Assembly: GCA_964512225.1 (NCBI GenBank) | Contig: CAZEKB010000025.1 | Span: 1-64,000, forward strand | Length of the DNA: 64,000 nt | Reading direction: 5' to 3' | From: CAZEKB01 sp964512225 | GTDB lineage: Bacteria > Myxococcota_A > UBA796 > UBA9615 | Shown: positions 49,482 to 58,994 of the stretch, one piece after another | How positions within the stretch are numbered: position 1 is the stretch's first letter | Layout: each line of letters opens with the position of its first letter | Made by a program: the position numbers and the translations under genes | Notes under the pieces: generated by a model | What the model was told of the DNA's origin: nothing | The model's input: only the letters and a program-made list of their open reading frames with translations | Database searches by the model: none

Positions 49482-52400
49482 ATGCTTCCGTACCGCGCCG
49501 TTCTGACCGCCCTGATCGTCACGATCGCCTCCCCCGCCTCCGCCCAGACCCGGGCGGAGGAGGCCGCCACCCACAGGAAACGAGCCCGAGAGCTCGACCG
49601 CGAGCGGTGGAGCGTCGAGGCCGAGACGAAGCGCCTGCAGGCGATCGAGGCGATCAAGACCGCGCTCGGTCACCAGCGGGAAGCGGAGATCGAGGCCCAG
49701 CTGCTGCTCCGCCTGGCCGAGCTGCAGTGGGAGCAGGGCGGGGCCGAGCACGCCCGGGCGATGGACGAGCTCCACCGCGCGGAGACGCAGCACCTCGACC
49801 TGCCGGACGCGGAGCGGGAGCGGACCCCGGCGCCCACTCTGAACACCCGCCGCGCCGACGCCTGGCGGACCCGCGCGGTGGAGACCTGGCGCCACCTGCT
49901 GGGGCGACGACCGTCGCGCGACGAACGCGACCAGGCTCTCTTCTCCCTCGCTCACGGGCTCGCCGCCCTGCAGGACCCGGAGGCCGCGTCGACCGTCTAC
50001 CGGCGGCTCGTGGCGCTCTCTCCCCGGTCGCCCCTCGCCCCGGATGCTCACGTCGCCATCGCCGAGCTGCTCTTCGAGGAGGGCAACGCGTTCGGCGCCC
50101 TCACGTCGTACCGCCGGGCCGCCGCGTTCGCGGACGCCGCCATCCGCCCCTTCGCGCTCTACAAGATGGGGTGGTGCTTCTACAACCTCGGTCGGTACGA
50201 CGACGCCGTGGACGCCCTCGAGCAGGTGCTGCGGGGGGATCCCGAGGGCGAAGCGATGCCGATGCGGGAGGACGCGCTGCGGGACCTCGTCGTGTTCTTC
50301 TCGGAGATGGGCGACCTCGAGCGCGCGATCGAGACGCTGTCCCGCTACGACGACGGCCCCCGCCTCCGCCGCCTCTTGCGTCGCCTCGCGACCCGGTACG
50401 CCGAGCGCGGCGAGACCGAGCTCGCGATCGACGCCTACCGGACCCTGATCGCGCGGCGTCCGCACGCGGACGACAACCCCGAGAACCAGGCCGGGATCGT
50501 CGCCCAGCTGCGCAGCCGGGACGACTGGGAGGGGGCGTCCGAGGCGATCGATCGGCTGGTCGAGACCTACGGTACCGACTCGAGCTGGGCCCACGCCCAG
50601 GCGGACCGCCGGCCCGTGGAGGCGGCCGACGCGGTGGCCGAGCGCACGCTCTACTCCTTCGCCGTGGACACCCACCGGGAGGCGATCAAGCGGCGCAGCG
50701 CAAGGCTCCTGCGCCGGGCCGAGGCCGCCTACGCGCGCTACCTCACGCTGCCGTCGCCGCGCCGCGCGTACACGATCCGGTTCCGGCACGCCGAGCTGCT
50801 CTACAAGCTCCAGCGCTACGACGAAGCCGCGGACGGCTACGCAGCGACCGTCGCGGCCGACCCGAAGGGCAAGCACCTGCGCGACGCCGCGATCAACACC
50901 ATCTTCGCCGTCGAGAAGGCGATCGAGGGGCGACGCGACGCGTGGGAGCGCGAGGACCGGCGGGCGCGCCGCTCGAAGCTCACGGCCGACGACGCCGCCA
51001 CGAAGTACGCGCGCATCCCCGTGCGTCCGGGGGAGCAGCGCCTGCTCGACGCGTGCGACCGCTTCGCCGAGCTGCTGCCCGACGACGACCGCACGCTGAA
51101 CGTCCTCTACAAGGCCGCGACCCTGCTCGCGGCCCACAACGAGTTCCGGGCCTCGAACGCCCGCTACGAGTCGATCATCGCGGCCGAGCCCCGCAGCGAG
51201 CGCGCCCAGTTCGCGGTCCACGCCGTGCTGGACTCCTACGCAAAGATCGAGGCCTGGGAGGAGCTGAAGCGGGTCGCCCGCACGTTCCACGACGACCCCG
51301 ACGTGGGCGTCACGGACACGTTCAAGGCCGAGCTGTGGACGATCCACGAGCGGGCGAGCTTCCGCGCCGCCACGGCCCTGGGCGACGGCGATCGACCCGC
51401 CGACGCCGCCGACGCCTTCGAGGCCTTCGAGCGCGACTTCCCCGCTTCGCGCGTCCGCGACATCGCGCTCTACAACGCCGCCCACCACCACGGCGAGGCG
51501 GGCGATCGGGCCCGGGCCCTGGCCCTGCGTCACCGCTTCGTGGAGGAGTTCCCGACACCGCTGGGCGACGACTCCGAGCCGCTGCACCTGTGGCCGCGCT
51601 CGATGTCGCTCCTCGCCGACCACTACCGGTCCGTCGCCTGGTACGACCGGGCCGCCGAGCTCTACCGCCGGCTGTTCGACGCGGCCCCGGACTTCGACGA
51701 CGACGGCTTCACCGCGGCCGCCGACGGGCTCTTCCTCGCGGCGGCGATGCGCGACGGCCTGGGGGACTTCGAAGGGGCCGTCACGGACTGGCGGGACTTC
51801 CTCGCGCACCGGCCGGACGACCCCGAGGCCGTCGCCGTCCGGCTCCGCGTCGCCCGCGCCCTGGCCCTGGACTGGCGCGACGACGACGCGGTCGCGGCCT
51901 ACCGCGACGTGCACCGGGACCCGGCCGTGCGGAGCGGCCCCCTGGAGCCGTTCCTGGCGGCGGTGGTCGGCCACGGTCGACTGCTGGCGAAGCGCGACGA
52001 CGGGGCCGCTCGCACCCGCCTCTACCGCGACGCGCTGCGCCGCTTCGATCCGGCCGAGGCCGGGGGGGTCTCGCGGGCCGAAGCGCGGCTGGCGGCGGAG
52101 ATGCGGTTCAACGTCCTCGAGCCGCAGTTCGCGGCCTACGACGCGATGCACCTCGAGCGGGCCGGGGACCTGGCGATCAAGAGCCGGCGACTCGAGGAGC
52201 TCCAGGCCGAGTACCTGCGCGTGATCGAGCTGCAGGAGGGCGAGTGGGGCATCGCCGCGATGGTCCGCATCGGCGCGCTCTACGACGACTTCGCGGACGA
52301 GATCCTGGCCAACGAGTGCCCCCCCGAGCTCACCGAGACGCAGTGCGCCGAGTACCGGTTCAGCAAGGTCGACGCCGCCGGGGGGTTCGTGGATGAGGCC

Positions 52401-52589
52401 GTGGACGCGTACCAGCGCGCCGCCGGGAGGAGCTACGAGCTGGGGCTGTACACGGACTGGACCGCGGCCGCGCGGGCCGGGCTCGAGGAGCTGCGCCCCG
52501 AGGAGTTCCCGGCGCGCTCGGAGATCGTCCCCTCCGCGCGCCCGCCGGTCGACTCGGACGCCGACCGCAAGGCGAGCTTCGTGGAGTGA
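49482..52589 (+). CDS. large secreted TPR-repeat protein
   Basis: 1035 residues, ATG at 49482 giving a clear signal peptide (MLPYRAVLTALIVTIASPASA, cleavage before QT). The rest is nearly all paired helices with TPR-like units, for example ALYKMGWCFYNLGRYDDAVDALEQ, RHAELLYKLQRYDEAADGYAATV and AAELYRRLFDAAPDF. This resembles the large periplasmic TPR/YfgC-like or gliding-associated scaffold proteins common in myxobacteria. A late CPPELTETQC pair could form a disulphide. It probably assembles envelope complexes in the periplasm. It is divergent from the gntR operon and ends against the convergent ASCH gene. Confidence 0.8.
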   Translation: MLPYRAVLTALIVTIASPASAQTRAEEAATHRKRARELDRERWSVEAETKRLQAIEAIKTALGHQREAEIEAQLLLRLAELQWEQGGAEHARAMDELHRAETQHLDLPDAERERTPAPTLNTRRADAWRTRAVETWRHLLGRRPSRDERDQALFSLAHGLAALQDPEAASTVYRRLVALSPRSPLAPDAHVAIAELLFEEGNAFGALTSYRRAAAFADAAIRPFALYKMGWCFYNLGRYDDAVDALEQVLRGDPEGEAMPMREDALRDLVVFFSEMGDLERAIETLSRYDDGPRLRRLLRRLATRYAERGETELAIDAYRTLIARRPHADDNPENQAGIVAQLRSRDDWEGASEAIDRLVETYGTDSSWAHAQADRRPVEAADAVAERTLYSFAVDTHREAIKRRSARLLRRAEAAYARYLTLPSPRRAYTIRFRHAELLYKLQRYDEAADGYAATVAADPKGKHLRDAAINTIFAVEKAIEGRRDAWEREDRRARRSKLTADDAATKYARIPVRPGEQRLLDACDRFAELLPDDDRTLNVLYKAATLLAAHNEFRASNARYESIIAAEPRSERAQFAVHAVLDSYAKIEAWEELKRVARTFHDDPDVGVTDTFKAELWTIHERASFRAATALGDGDRPADAADAFEAFERDFPASRVRDIALYNAAHHHGEAGDRARALALRHRFVEEFPTPLGDDSEPLHLWPRSMSLLADHYRSVAWYDRAAELYRRLFDAAPDFDDDGFTAAADGLFLAAAMRDGLGDFEGAVTDWRDFLAHRPDDPEAVAVRLRVARALALDWRDDDAVAAYRDVHRDPAVRSGPLEPFLAAVVGHGRLLAKRDDGAARTRLYRDALRRFDPAEAGGVSRAEARLAAEMRFNVLEPQFAAYDAMHLERAGDLAIKSRRLEELQAEYLRVIELQEGEWGIAAMVRIGALYDDFADEILANECPPELTETQCAEYRFSKVDAAGGFVDEAVDAYQRAAGRSYELGLYTDWTAAARAGLEELRPEEFPARSEIVPSARPPVDSDADRKASFVE

Positions 52590-53225
52590 TCAGCGGCGGC
52601 GGTCGCCCTCGAGGCGGAGCAGAGCCCGCCCCCGGGGCGTCACCTCGTAGCCGGTCTCCCGGCTGTAGGTGAGCCCCAGCTCCTTGAGCTTGCGCACGTC
52701 GGTCTTGAACGGGAGCCGCTCCCGCCCCAGCCGGGGAGCGAGCACGCGGGCGGAGACCTCGGGGAACGCGAGGATGAGCCCGAGCGTCGCCCAGGTCCAC
52801 GGCCCCTTGCGGCTGCGGCGGTCCATGGCGTCGAGCCGATCGGCGATCTCGGAGGCCTGCTCGACGGTCAGGTCGTCGTCGCGAGCGAGCGCGAGCCGGG
52901 GATCGGGCAGCGGGACCCAGCGGAGATCGATCCGATAGACGGGGCGGCTCGGGGCGGGCTCCTCCTCGAGGACGCGCTGCAGCTCGGCGCGGACCGCGGC
53001 GAGCGACTCGAACCCGCCCCGGGAGGCGTCCTCGTCGCCCAGGTCTCCTACGGTCACGGCCTCGACGCCGACCACCTCCAGGACCCCGGTCGGATCCAGG
53101 CGGTACCGCCCCCCCACCGTCACGACGAGCTTCGACCAGGCCCGGATCGTCCGCGTCACGGACCCGTCCTTGAGGCCCGCGTGGAAGCGTCGGGGGAAGA
53201 GGATGCCGCCGCCGGGTCGCGCCAT
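52590..53225 (-). CDS. ASCH-domain protein with C-terminal winged-helix-like region
   Basis: 211 residues, ATG at 53225. Residues about 8-100 have the ASCH pattern: ILFPRRFHAGLKDGSVTRTIR (family signature: Phe/Tyr, basic residues, Thr-Arg-Arg-like turn), then VGGRYRLDPTG. ASCH is an RNA-binding PUA-like fold. The C-terminal part (about 145-211) reads as a helix-turn-helix with a wing (DVRKLKELGLTYSRETGYEVTPRGRALLRL). Such a combination suggests nucleic-acid binding, perhaps regulation. It is not next to any translation gene. Its end touches the end of the TPR gene. Confidence 0.7.
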   Translation of the reverse strand: MARPGGGILFPRRFHAGLKDGSVTRTIRAWSKLVVTVGGRYRLDPTGVLEVVGVEAVTVGDLGDEDASRGGFESLAAVRAELQRVLEEEPAPSRPVYRIDLRWVPLPDPRLALARDDDLTVEQASEIADRLDAMDRRSRKGPWTWATLGLILAFPEVSARVLAPRLGRERLPFKTDVRKLKELGLTYSRETGYEVTPRGRALLRLEGDRRR

Positions 53226-53271
53226 GGGGGGAGGGTACTCGATGCGCGGATCCGCCCGACCGGGAGGCGAT

Positions 53272-53297
53272 CGACGGTCTAGACTCGACCGACGGTC
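53272..53297. promoter_or_regulatory. CGACGGTC direct repeat in the ASCH/TSP3 intergenic region
   Basis: CGACGGTC at 53272-53279 and 53290-53297, 18 bases apart. The second copy is part of the palindrome GACCGACGGTC. They lie between divergent starts at 53225 and 53319; a binding site is possible but the motif is short. Confidence 0.3.
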
Positions 53298-53318
53298 GGG
53301 AGGCCGTGGAGGAAGCTC

Positions 53319-55856
53319 ATGTCTCGTTCCCTTTCGATCGCCGCTGCCGTACTGCTCGCCGCCCTGCTGCTGCCGTCGACGGCGGAGGCCGGCGTCTACA
53401 ACTACACCGGCCCCGGCGGGTTCTACTGGGACCCGCGCGACACCACCACGGCGGACCTGCTGAACGGCACGAGCGACGCCTGGGACGGCTGGATGTACCT
53501 GTGCGTGACGACCGGGAGCTTCAGCAGCTCCAACTGCAGCGGGGGAACGCGATACAACGCCTCGAGCACGCAGCCCAGCCAGCAGCTCTCGGGGCGCCAG
53601 ACGGTCACCGCCGTGCACCAGATGTACGGCCTCAACGTGCTCCGGAAGATCTACGTGCCCAACAGCGGGAGCGTCGACTTCGCCCGGATCATGAACATCC
53701 TCGAGAACCCCACGGGCTCCCCCATCACGGTCGACGTGCGCCTGTACGGCAACCTCGGCAGCGACGGCTCGACCCAGATCACCCAGACCAGCGACGGCAA
53801 TACGTCGGTGAGCGCGAACGACGACTGGTTCTGCACGGACGACTACAACAACGGCGGCGATCCGTCCCTCCTCCACGTCGTGGCGGGGCCGGGCGCGTCC
53901 ACGTCCACCAACGCGCTGCAGCGATCGGGGTCCGACAACTTCTACTGGACGTATACGAACGTGGTCGTGCCCGCGGGCGGGATCGTGATCATCCTCAACT
54001 TCGAGGGCCAGAACTCGAACCAGAGCCAGGCCCACACCAACGCGGCCGCGCTCGTCCAGCTGCCCACGTACGCGACGTTCGGCATGACCGCCGCCGAGCA
54101 GGGCGCGGTGATCAACTTCGCCGGGTTCGACACGGACGGCGACGGCGTCCCGGACACCACGGACAACTGCCCCACGACCGCGAACCCCTCCCAGGCGGAC
54201 GGCGACGGCGACGGCGTAGGAGACGCCTGCGACCTGTGCGTGGGCGTCGACACCTTCGGCGACGGAGACGGCGACGGCTACTGCGACGACGTGGACAACT
54301 GCACCCTGATCGCCAACGCGACCCAGGTCGACTCCGACGGCGACGGCAGCGGCGACGCGTGCGACCTGTGCACGGGCAACGACCTCACGCTCGACACCGA
54401 CGGGGACGGGCTGTGCGGCGACGTCGACAACTGCCCGGCGGTCGCCAACTCGACCCAGGACGACACCGACGGTGACGGCAGCGGGGACGCCTGCGACCTG
54501 TGCACGGGCGACGACGCGTTCGGCGACCCCGACGGCGACGGCATCTGCAGCGACACCGACATCTGCCCCACCGACCCCGACCCCGCCCAGGCCGACGGCG
54601 ACGGCGACGGCGTGGGAGACGCGTGCGACATCTGCCCCGGGGATCCCACGAACGACGGCGACGGGGACGGGACCTGCGACGACGCCGACAACTGCCCGGG
54701 GGTGTCCAACCCCAGCCAGGCCGACGGCGACGGCGACGGCATCGGCGACACCTGCGACCTCTGCGTGGGCACCGACACGTCGGGCGACGGCGACGGCGAC
54801 GGCACCTGCGACGCCGAGGACAACTGCGTGGCCACGGCCAACCCCGATCAGAGCGACCTGGACGGCGACGGCAACGGCGACCTGTGCGACGCCTGCGTGG
54901 GCGAGGACACGGTGGGCGACACCGACGCGGACGGCACCTGCGACGACCTCGACAACTGCGTGTCCGTCGAGAACATCGACCAGCTCGACTCCGACGGCGA
55001 CGGGGGCGGGGACGCCTGCGATCCGTGCCCCGACGACGCGCTCGACGATCAGGACGGCGACGGCACCTGCGACAGCGACGACCTGTGCGTCGGAGACGAC
55101 GCCACCCTGGACGAAGACAGCGACGGGATCTGCGGGGACCTGGACGAGTGCGTGGGCGACGACGCGTCCGGGGACGAGGACGGCGACGGCCACTGCGCCG
55201 AGACGATCGCGGGGCTCCCCGCCGACTGCGACGACGAGGACGACACCGTGTACCCGGACGCGCCGGAGCTGTGCGACCTGAAGGACAACGCGTGCACCGG
55301 CACCGTCCCCGAAGAGGAAGCGGACGGCGACGGCGACGGCTTCAGCATCTGCGACGGCGACTGCGACGACCTGGACCCGGAGAAGTCGCCCGAGGCCCGA
55401 GAGATCTGCAACGGCGAGGACGACAACTGCGACGACGCCCCCGCCTCCTGGGAGGCCGACGGCGACGGCGACGGCACCATCGGGTGCGCGGACTGCGACG
55501 ACGAAGACCCCGCGCTGCACCCCGAGGCCGAAGAGCTCTGCGACGGCATCGACAACAACTGCGACGGAGCGCTCGGAGAGGACGAGGCCGACTACGACCG
55601 CGACGGCACGCTGCAGTGCGACGACTGCGACGACGACGACTCCAGCCGCCACGTGAACGCCCACGAGGTCTGCGACGACGCGATCGACAACGACTGCGAC
55701 GGGGCCCCCGACGACGCCGACGAGGACTGCGCGGCGTGCGGCGCCTCCTCCAGCCTCGCGCCCGCCGACGCGGCCCCCGACCTCCTCCCGACGGCGCTCG
55801 CGCTCCTCGTGGGCCTCACCCTGCGGCGGCGTCGCCCCAGCCGATCCCGGGGTTGA
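53319..55856 (+). CDS. surface protein with thrombospondin type 3 and MopE-like repeats, MYXO-CTERM-like tail
   Basis: 845 residues. Signal peptide at 1-24 (ends STAEA/GVYNY). Residues about 25-265 form an N-terminal beta domain with no family recognised. Residues about 270-630 are a run of calcium-binding thrombospondin type 3 repeats (DTDGDGVPDTTDNCP, DGDGDGVGDACD). Residues about 632-800 are MopE/metal-binding repeats (DCDDEDP, ELCDGIDNNCDG). The tail has a Cys pair, a hydrophobic helix (LLPTALALLVGLTL) and RRRRPSRSRG, the MYXO-CTERM layout. An outer-surface, calcium- and possibly copper-binding protein. Its last 41 bases overlap the end of the convergent CPBP gene. Confidence 0.87.
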   Translation: MSRSLSIAAAVLLAALLLPSTAEAGVYNYTGPGGFYWDPRDTTTADLLNGTSDAWDGWMYLCVTTGSFSSSNCSGGTRYNASSTQPSQQLSGRQTVTAVHQMYGLNVLRKIYVPNSGSVDFARIMNILENPTGSPITVDVRLYGNLGSDGSTQITQTSDGNTSVSANDDWFCTDDYNNGGDPSLLHVVAGPGASTSTNALQRSGSDNFYWTYTNVVVPAGGIVIILNFEGQNSNQSQAHTNAAALVQLPTYATFGMTAAEQGAVINFAGFDTDGDGVPDTTDNCPTTANPSQADGDGDGVGDACDLCVGVDTFGDGDGDGYCDDVDNCTLIANATQVDSDGDGSGDACDLCTGNDLTLDTDGDGLCGDVDNCPAVANSTQDDTDGDGSGDACDLCTGDDAFGDPDGDGICSDTDICPTDPDPAQADGDGDGVGDACDICPGDPTNDGDGDGTCDDADNCPGVSNPSQADGDGDGIGDTCDLCVGTDTSGDGDGDGTCDAEDNCVATANPDQSDLDGDGNGDLCDACVGEDTVGDTDADGTCDDLDNCVSVENIDQLDSDGDGGGDACDPCPDDALDDQDGDGTCDSDDLCVGDDATLDEDSDGICGDLDECVGDDASGDEDGDGHCAETIAGLPADCDDEDDTVYPDAPELCDLKDNACTGTVPEEEADGDGDGFSICDGDCDDLDPEKSPEAREICNGEDDNCDDAPASWEADGDGDGTIGCADCDDEDPALHPEAEELCDGIDNNCDGALGEDEADYDRDGTLQCDDCDDDDSSRHVNAHEVCDDAIDNDCDGAPDDADEDCAACGASSSLAPADAAPDLLPTALALLVGLTLRRRRPSRSRG

Positions 55857-56499
55857 GCCGACCGGCCACGTTCTCGGTCGTCACCGCGATGGCCCAGTGC
55901 AGCAGCCAGGCCACCACGAACGAGCCGGTCCACAGCGCCGCGAGGCCGAAGACGAACCCCATCCCGAGGGACAGGAAGGTCTCGCCCGGCGCGGGCTTGG
56001 GGAGGTGTACGAGCATGTACAGCACCGACGTGACGGTGAGGGCGGGCCAGACGCCGATCTCGACCACGAGGAAGAACAGCAGGGCGCCGCGGAACACGTA
56101 CTCGTAGCCGAGCAGGAACACGCCCCAGGCCGCCGCGCTCGCCGCGACCGTCCGCCGAGGCACCCGCGCGTCCCGGATCTCGGGCTGCAGCGCCTGGACC
56201 TCCGCGCCCCGCGCCGCCAGCGCGACGATCGGGAGCACGACGGCGGAGAGGACGGCCAGCGCCGCGAGCGTTCGGGGGCCGTCGAACGTGGCCGCGCCGT
56301 GAGCCCACGGCGACCGGCCGCACGCCAGCAACGCCGCGACGGAGGTGACCGCGAGCCAGGTGCCCCCCACCGTCCGGCGGCCCAGGACGCCCAGGCGCTC
56401 GACCGTGACCACGTAGCGGAGGACGCCCCAGGCGAGGGCGAAGCCCACGAGCAGCGCGGTGAAGTCGGCCGCGGAGGGGTCCCACGCGAGGGGAGTCAT
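55816..56499 (-). CDS. CPBP family intramembrane metalloprotease-like protein
   Basis: 227 residues with about six hydrophobic segments. The first CPBP motif is YEYVFRG (normally EExxFRG): the first Glu is Tyr and the second Glu is kept. The later motifs are LVHLPKP and a late LLHWAIA giving two His. A YE or WE start is common in one CPBP branch that may still bind zinc, but activity is uncertain. Located in the inner membrane. Possibly the second gene after the aldehyde dehydrogenase (58 bases away). Confidence 0.8.
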   Translation of the reverse strand: MTPLAWDPSAADFTALLVGFALAWGVLRYVVTVERLGVLGRRTVGGTWLAVTSVAALLACGRSPWAHGAATFDGPRTLAALAVLSAVVLPIVALAARGAEVQALQPEIRDARVPRRTVAASAAAWGVFLLGYEYVFRGALLFFLVVEIGVWPALTVTSVLYMLVHLPKPAPGETFLSLGMGFVFGLAALWTGSFVVAWLLHWAIAVTTENVAGRLNPGIGWGDAAAG

Positions 56500-56557
56500 G
56501 CGATCAGCCCCCCGGCGCGGTAGCTCGCCGCGGTCTCTGGGACGCCGACGAGGACCT

Positions 56558-58261
56558 TCACCCCTTGAAGGCTTGGATCGCCACGCCGGGCAGGCGCAGC
56601 CAACTCGGCTTGGCCTCGAACCGGACGAGCTTGCGGGCCATGGCGGGGCCGTTCTTGTGGTCCACGAACCACGCCGGCGTCGGCTTCATGATGAACGGCG
56701 ACCGCACCACCGACTTCTCGGGGTGGTCGAACAGCAGCGCGTTGTGGACCACGCCGCGCCCGCTCACCACGTCCTCCAGCGGGTGGCCCGGGAAGGCCCC
56801 CCAGGTCGGCGTCGCGAGGCCGTACTGCAGACCCGTCCAGTTGTTGACGCCCACCCCGCCGTAGCGCAGGTCGGCGATCGCCTTGTTCACGGCCGCCGCG
56901 TGGGCCTTCTCGGTCTTGGGGTGCACGAGCATGACCGACGAGAGCGTCCCCCAGAGGTGGTCGTTGCAGAAGGGCACGGCCGCGGCGAGGAACTCTTCGG
57001 CGCTGTGGGCGTCGATGTCGATGACCGAGATCACGCCGCACCACGGCTCGTTCTCGAGCGCGTACTCCCCCTGGCGCGGCTCGACGCCGTGCAGGACGGT
57101 CCAGGGCACCACCTCGTCGACCTTGTCGCCCGCGGTCGTGTGCTCGGGGTACCGGGTCGTGAACTGCTCCCACAGCCGCTCGGCGCCCGGGTAGTAGGCC
57201 TTGCGCGCGGGGTGCGCCTTCAGCTTCTCCTCGACGAGCGCGACGAACCGGTCGCGGTGCTCCCAGGCCTTGGGCATCACGAGCGCCTTGGCGCCGTTGC
57301 AGTTGAACCCGGCGTTGTAGGTGACCATCCCGCACACGTGGCGCGCCTGGTAGTCGAGCTCCGCCTCCGTCCAGGGGCCGGGCACGACGAGCACGGGCGT
57401 GATGCACCCCAGCTCCGAGCTCACGGGGATGTCCACGCGGGGGGTGCCCGCCGCCTTGTTCTTCGCCTGCTCTTCGGGGTCGCCGCCCCACACGATGATG
57501 TCGTGGACCTTCGTCGAGCCGGTCATGTGGATCGAGGCCGCGAGGTCGTGCGTGCACAGGAAGTTGCCGACCTCCGCCCCGCCGTAGACGACCCGCACGT
57601 AGCCCTGCCGCACGAACGGGGCCAGGGCCTTGGCGATCGTCTCGCCGAGGTACTCGTTCACGGGGTTCATCTTGAGGATGCAGACCTCGTCGTCGGCGAA
57701 CAGCTTGTAGAGCACGTCCATGGGGGCGATCGAGCTCTGGTTGCCCGCCCCGAGCACGACGCCCACGCCGCCGTCGCCCTCCTTGCCCGCCACCTTCTCG
57801 CGGTACACCCGGCCCTGGCTCGGCTCCTCGCCGGGCTGGATCCACAGGTCCGCCGTGACGCCCGCGAACATCGCCGTCTCCATGAGGTCCAGCGGGAAGA
57901 CGCGCGCGACCCACTGCCCGCCTTCGCGCTGCGTGAGCTTCGCGGGCTTCGGGGCCCCGCCCGCCTCCAGCGCCATGGCGAGCAGCCGCAGGTTGCGCAT
58001 CGTCGGCACCACCCCCGCGAACCACTCCTCGCCCTCGCCCGCCGACGGCTGCGTGAGGCCCTTCGCGCGGCAGCACAGCGCGACCCACTCCTCGGCCACG
58101 TCCTCGAGGCACTTCATCGACTCCTTGAGGAGGGCGATGCGCTCCTTGAGACCCAGGCGGACCCAGCGCGGCGCGGCTTCGTGCAGCTCGCGCATCATCG
58201 ACTCGCAGACCTCGAGCGAGGTGGGGGGGACCGGGGGCGGGGGCGTGGGGAAGGCAGTCAT
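56558..58261 (-). CDS. aldehyde dehydrogenase superfamily protein
   Basis: 567 residues, about 70 longer than a typical ALDH. It has a catalytic Cys in FNCNGAKAL (canonical family form GQxC) and the general-base Glu region VSSELGC. The cofactor segment reads VVLGAGNQSSIAPMDVLYKL in place of the usual PWNFP. A MNPVNEYLG stretch follows the KxNP motif. This divergent branch is sometimes found in myxobacteria and other bacteria without known substrate. No transport or alcohol dehydrogenase genes flank it. NAD(P)-dependent aldehyde oxidation is likely; the natural substrate is unknown. Confidence 0.85.
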   Translation of the reverse strand: MTAFPTPPPPVPPTSLEVCESMMRELHEAAPRWVRLGLKERIALLKESMKCLEDVAEEWVALCCRAKGLTQPSAGEGEEWFAGVVPTMRNLRLLAMALEAGGAPKPAKLTQREGGQWVARVFPLDLMETAMFAGVTADLWIQPGEEPSQGRVYREKVAGKEGDGGVGVVLGAGNQSSIAPMDVLYKLFADDEVCILKMNPVNEYLGETIAKALAPFVRQGYVRVVYGGAEVGNFLCTHDLAASIHMTGSTKVHDIIVWGGDPEEQAKNKAAGTPRVDIPVSSELGCITPVLVVPGPWTEAELDYQARHVCGMVTYNAGFNCNGAKALVMPKAWEHRDRFVALVEEKLKAHPARKAYYPGAERLWEQFTTRYPEHTTAGDKVDEVVPWTVLHGVEPRQGEYALENEPWCGVISVIDIDAHSAEEFLAAAVPFCNDHLWGTLSSVMLVHPKTEKAHAAAVNKAIADLRYGGVGVNNWTGLQYGLATPTWGAFPGHPLEDVVSGRGVVHNALLFDHPEKSVVRSPFIMKPTPAWFVDHKNGPAMARKLVRFEAKPSWLRLPGVAIQAFKG

Positions 58262-58325
58262 GGCGCGGAATGTAACGGAAGCGCCTCGCCGTGGGGGGCG
58301 GCGTGAGGTCGGTTATCGTCCGCCG

Positions 58326-58994
58326 GTGTTGTCCGCCGCCTTCTTCGACCGACCGTCGCCCGTCGTGGCCCGCGACCTGGTCGGCAAGGTGCTGCGTCGC
58401 CGACTCGGAGACGCCTGGGCGGCCGTGGCCATCGTGGAGGCCGAGGCCTACTCCCGCGGGGAGAAGGGCAGCCACGCTTCGCTCGGGCGGACCCCGTCGC
58501 GGGAGGCGCTGTGGGCCCCGCCGGGGACGATCTACATGTACTACTCGCGCGGGGGGGACTCGCTGAACATCAGCGTCGCGGGGGACGGCGACGCGGTCCT
58601 GATCAAGGGCGGCAGGCCCTGGCTCGACGCGCGCTCCGGGGAGGCCGCCCTCGAGGCGATGCACCGGCTCAACCCGGCGCGGACCGGGCGGCGGCCCGAT
58701 CACAAGCTGGCGGCGGGCCAGACCCTGATCTGCAGAGCCCTCGACCTCCGCGTGCCGGAGTGGACGGGCAGACCGTTCGACGCGGGCCGCTTCTTCGTCG
58801 AGGACGCCGGCTACCGCCCGGACGTGGTCGTGCGCTGCCGACGCCTGGGGATCCCCCCCGGTCGCGATGAGGACCTGATGCTCCGATACGTCGACGCCGC
58901 GCACGTCCGCTCCGCCACGCGCAACCCCCTGGGGCGGCGGGCGTGGGTGCGGGGCGCGGACTACCAGCTGCTCGGCCGCGGAGACGCGGGATGA
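58326..58994 (+). CDS. 3-methyladenine DNA glycosylase (MPG/AAG family)
   Basis: 222 residues from the GTG at 58326 (TTG at 58329 possible). FFDRPSPVVARDLVGKVL is the family opening. Catalytic Glu in VEAEAY. PGTIYMYYSRGGDSLNISV corresponds to the YVYLIYGMHYCLN-type substrate loop, and VLIKGGRP follows. It removes alkylated purines by base flipping and is unrelated in fold to the AlkA-like enzyme at 35800. It overlaps the 2OG-oxygenase gene by ATGA. A 2OG dioxygenase next to an alkyl-base glycosylase looks AlkB-like, but see that entry. Confidence 0.92.
   Translation: MLSAAFFDRPSPVVARDLVGKVLRRRLGDAWAAVAIVEAEAYSRGEKGSHASLGRTPSREALWAPPGTIYMYYSRGGDSLNISVAGDGDAVLIKGGRPWLDARSGEAALEAMHRLNPARTGRRPDHKLAAGQTLICRALDLRVPEWTGRPFDAGRFFVEDAGYRPDVVVRCRRLGIPPGRDEDLMLRYVDAAHVRSATRNPLGRRAWVRGADYQLLGRGDAG

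Noticed and set aside
54129..55740. GACGGCGAC-rich tandem repeats considered as a CRISPR or minisatellite
   Set aside because: They encode in-frame DxDGDG calcium-binding repeats with constant Cys spacing; repeat units vary and there are no spacers.
56553..56571. CCTTCA-N5-TGAAGG hairpin as a terminator of the aldehyde dehydrogenase gene
   Set aside because: It overlaps the last codons of the gene, the stem is short and no T-run follows.
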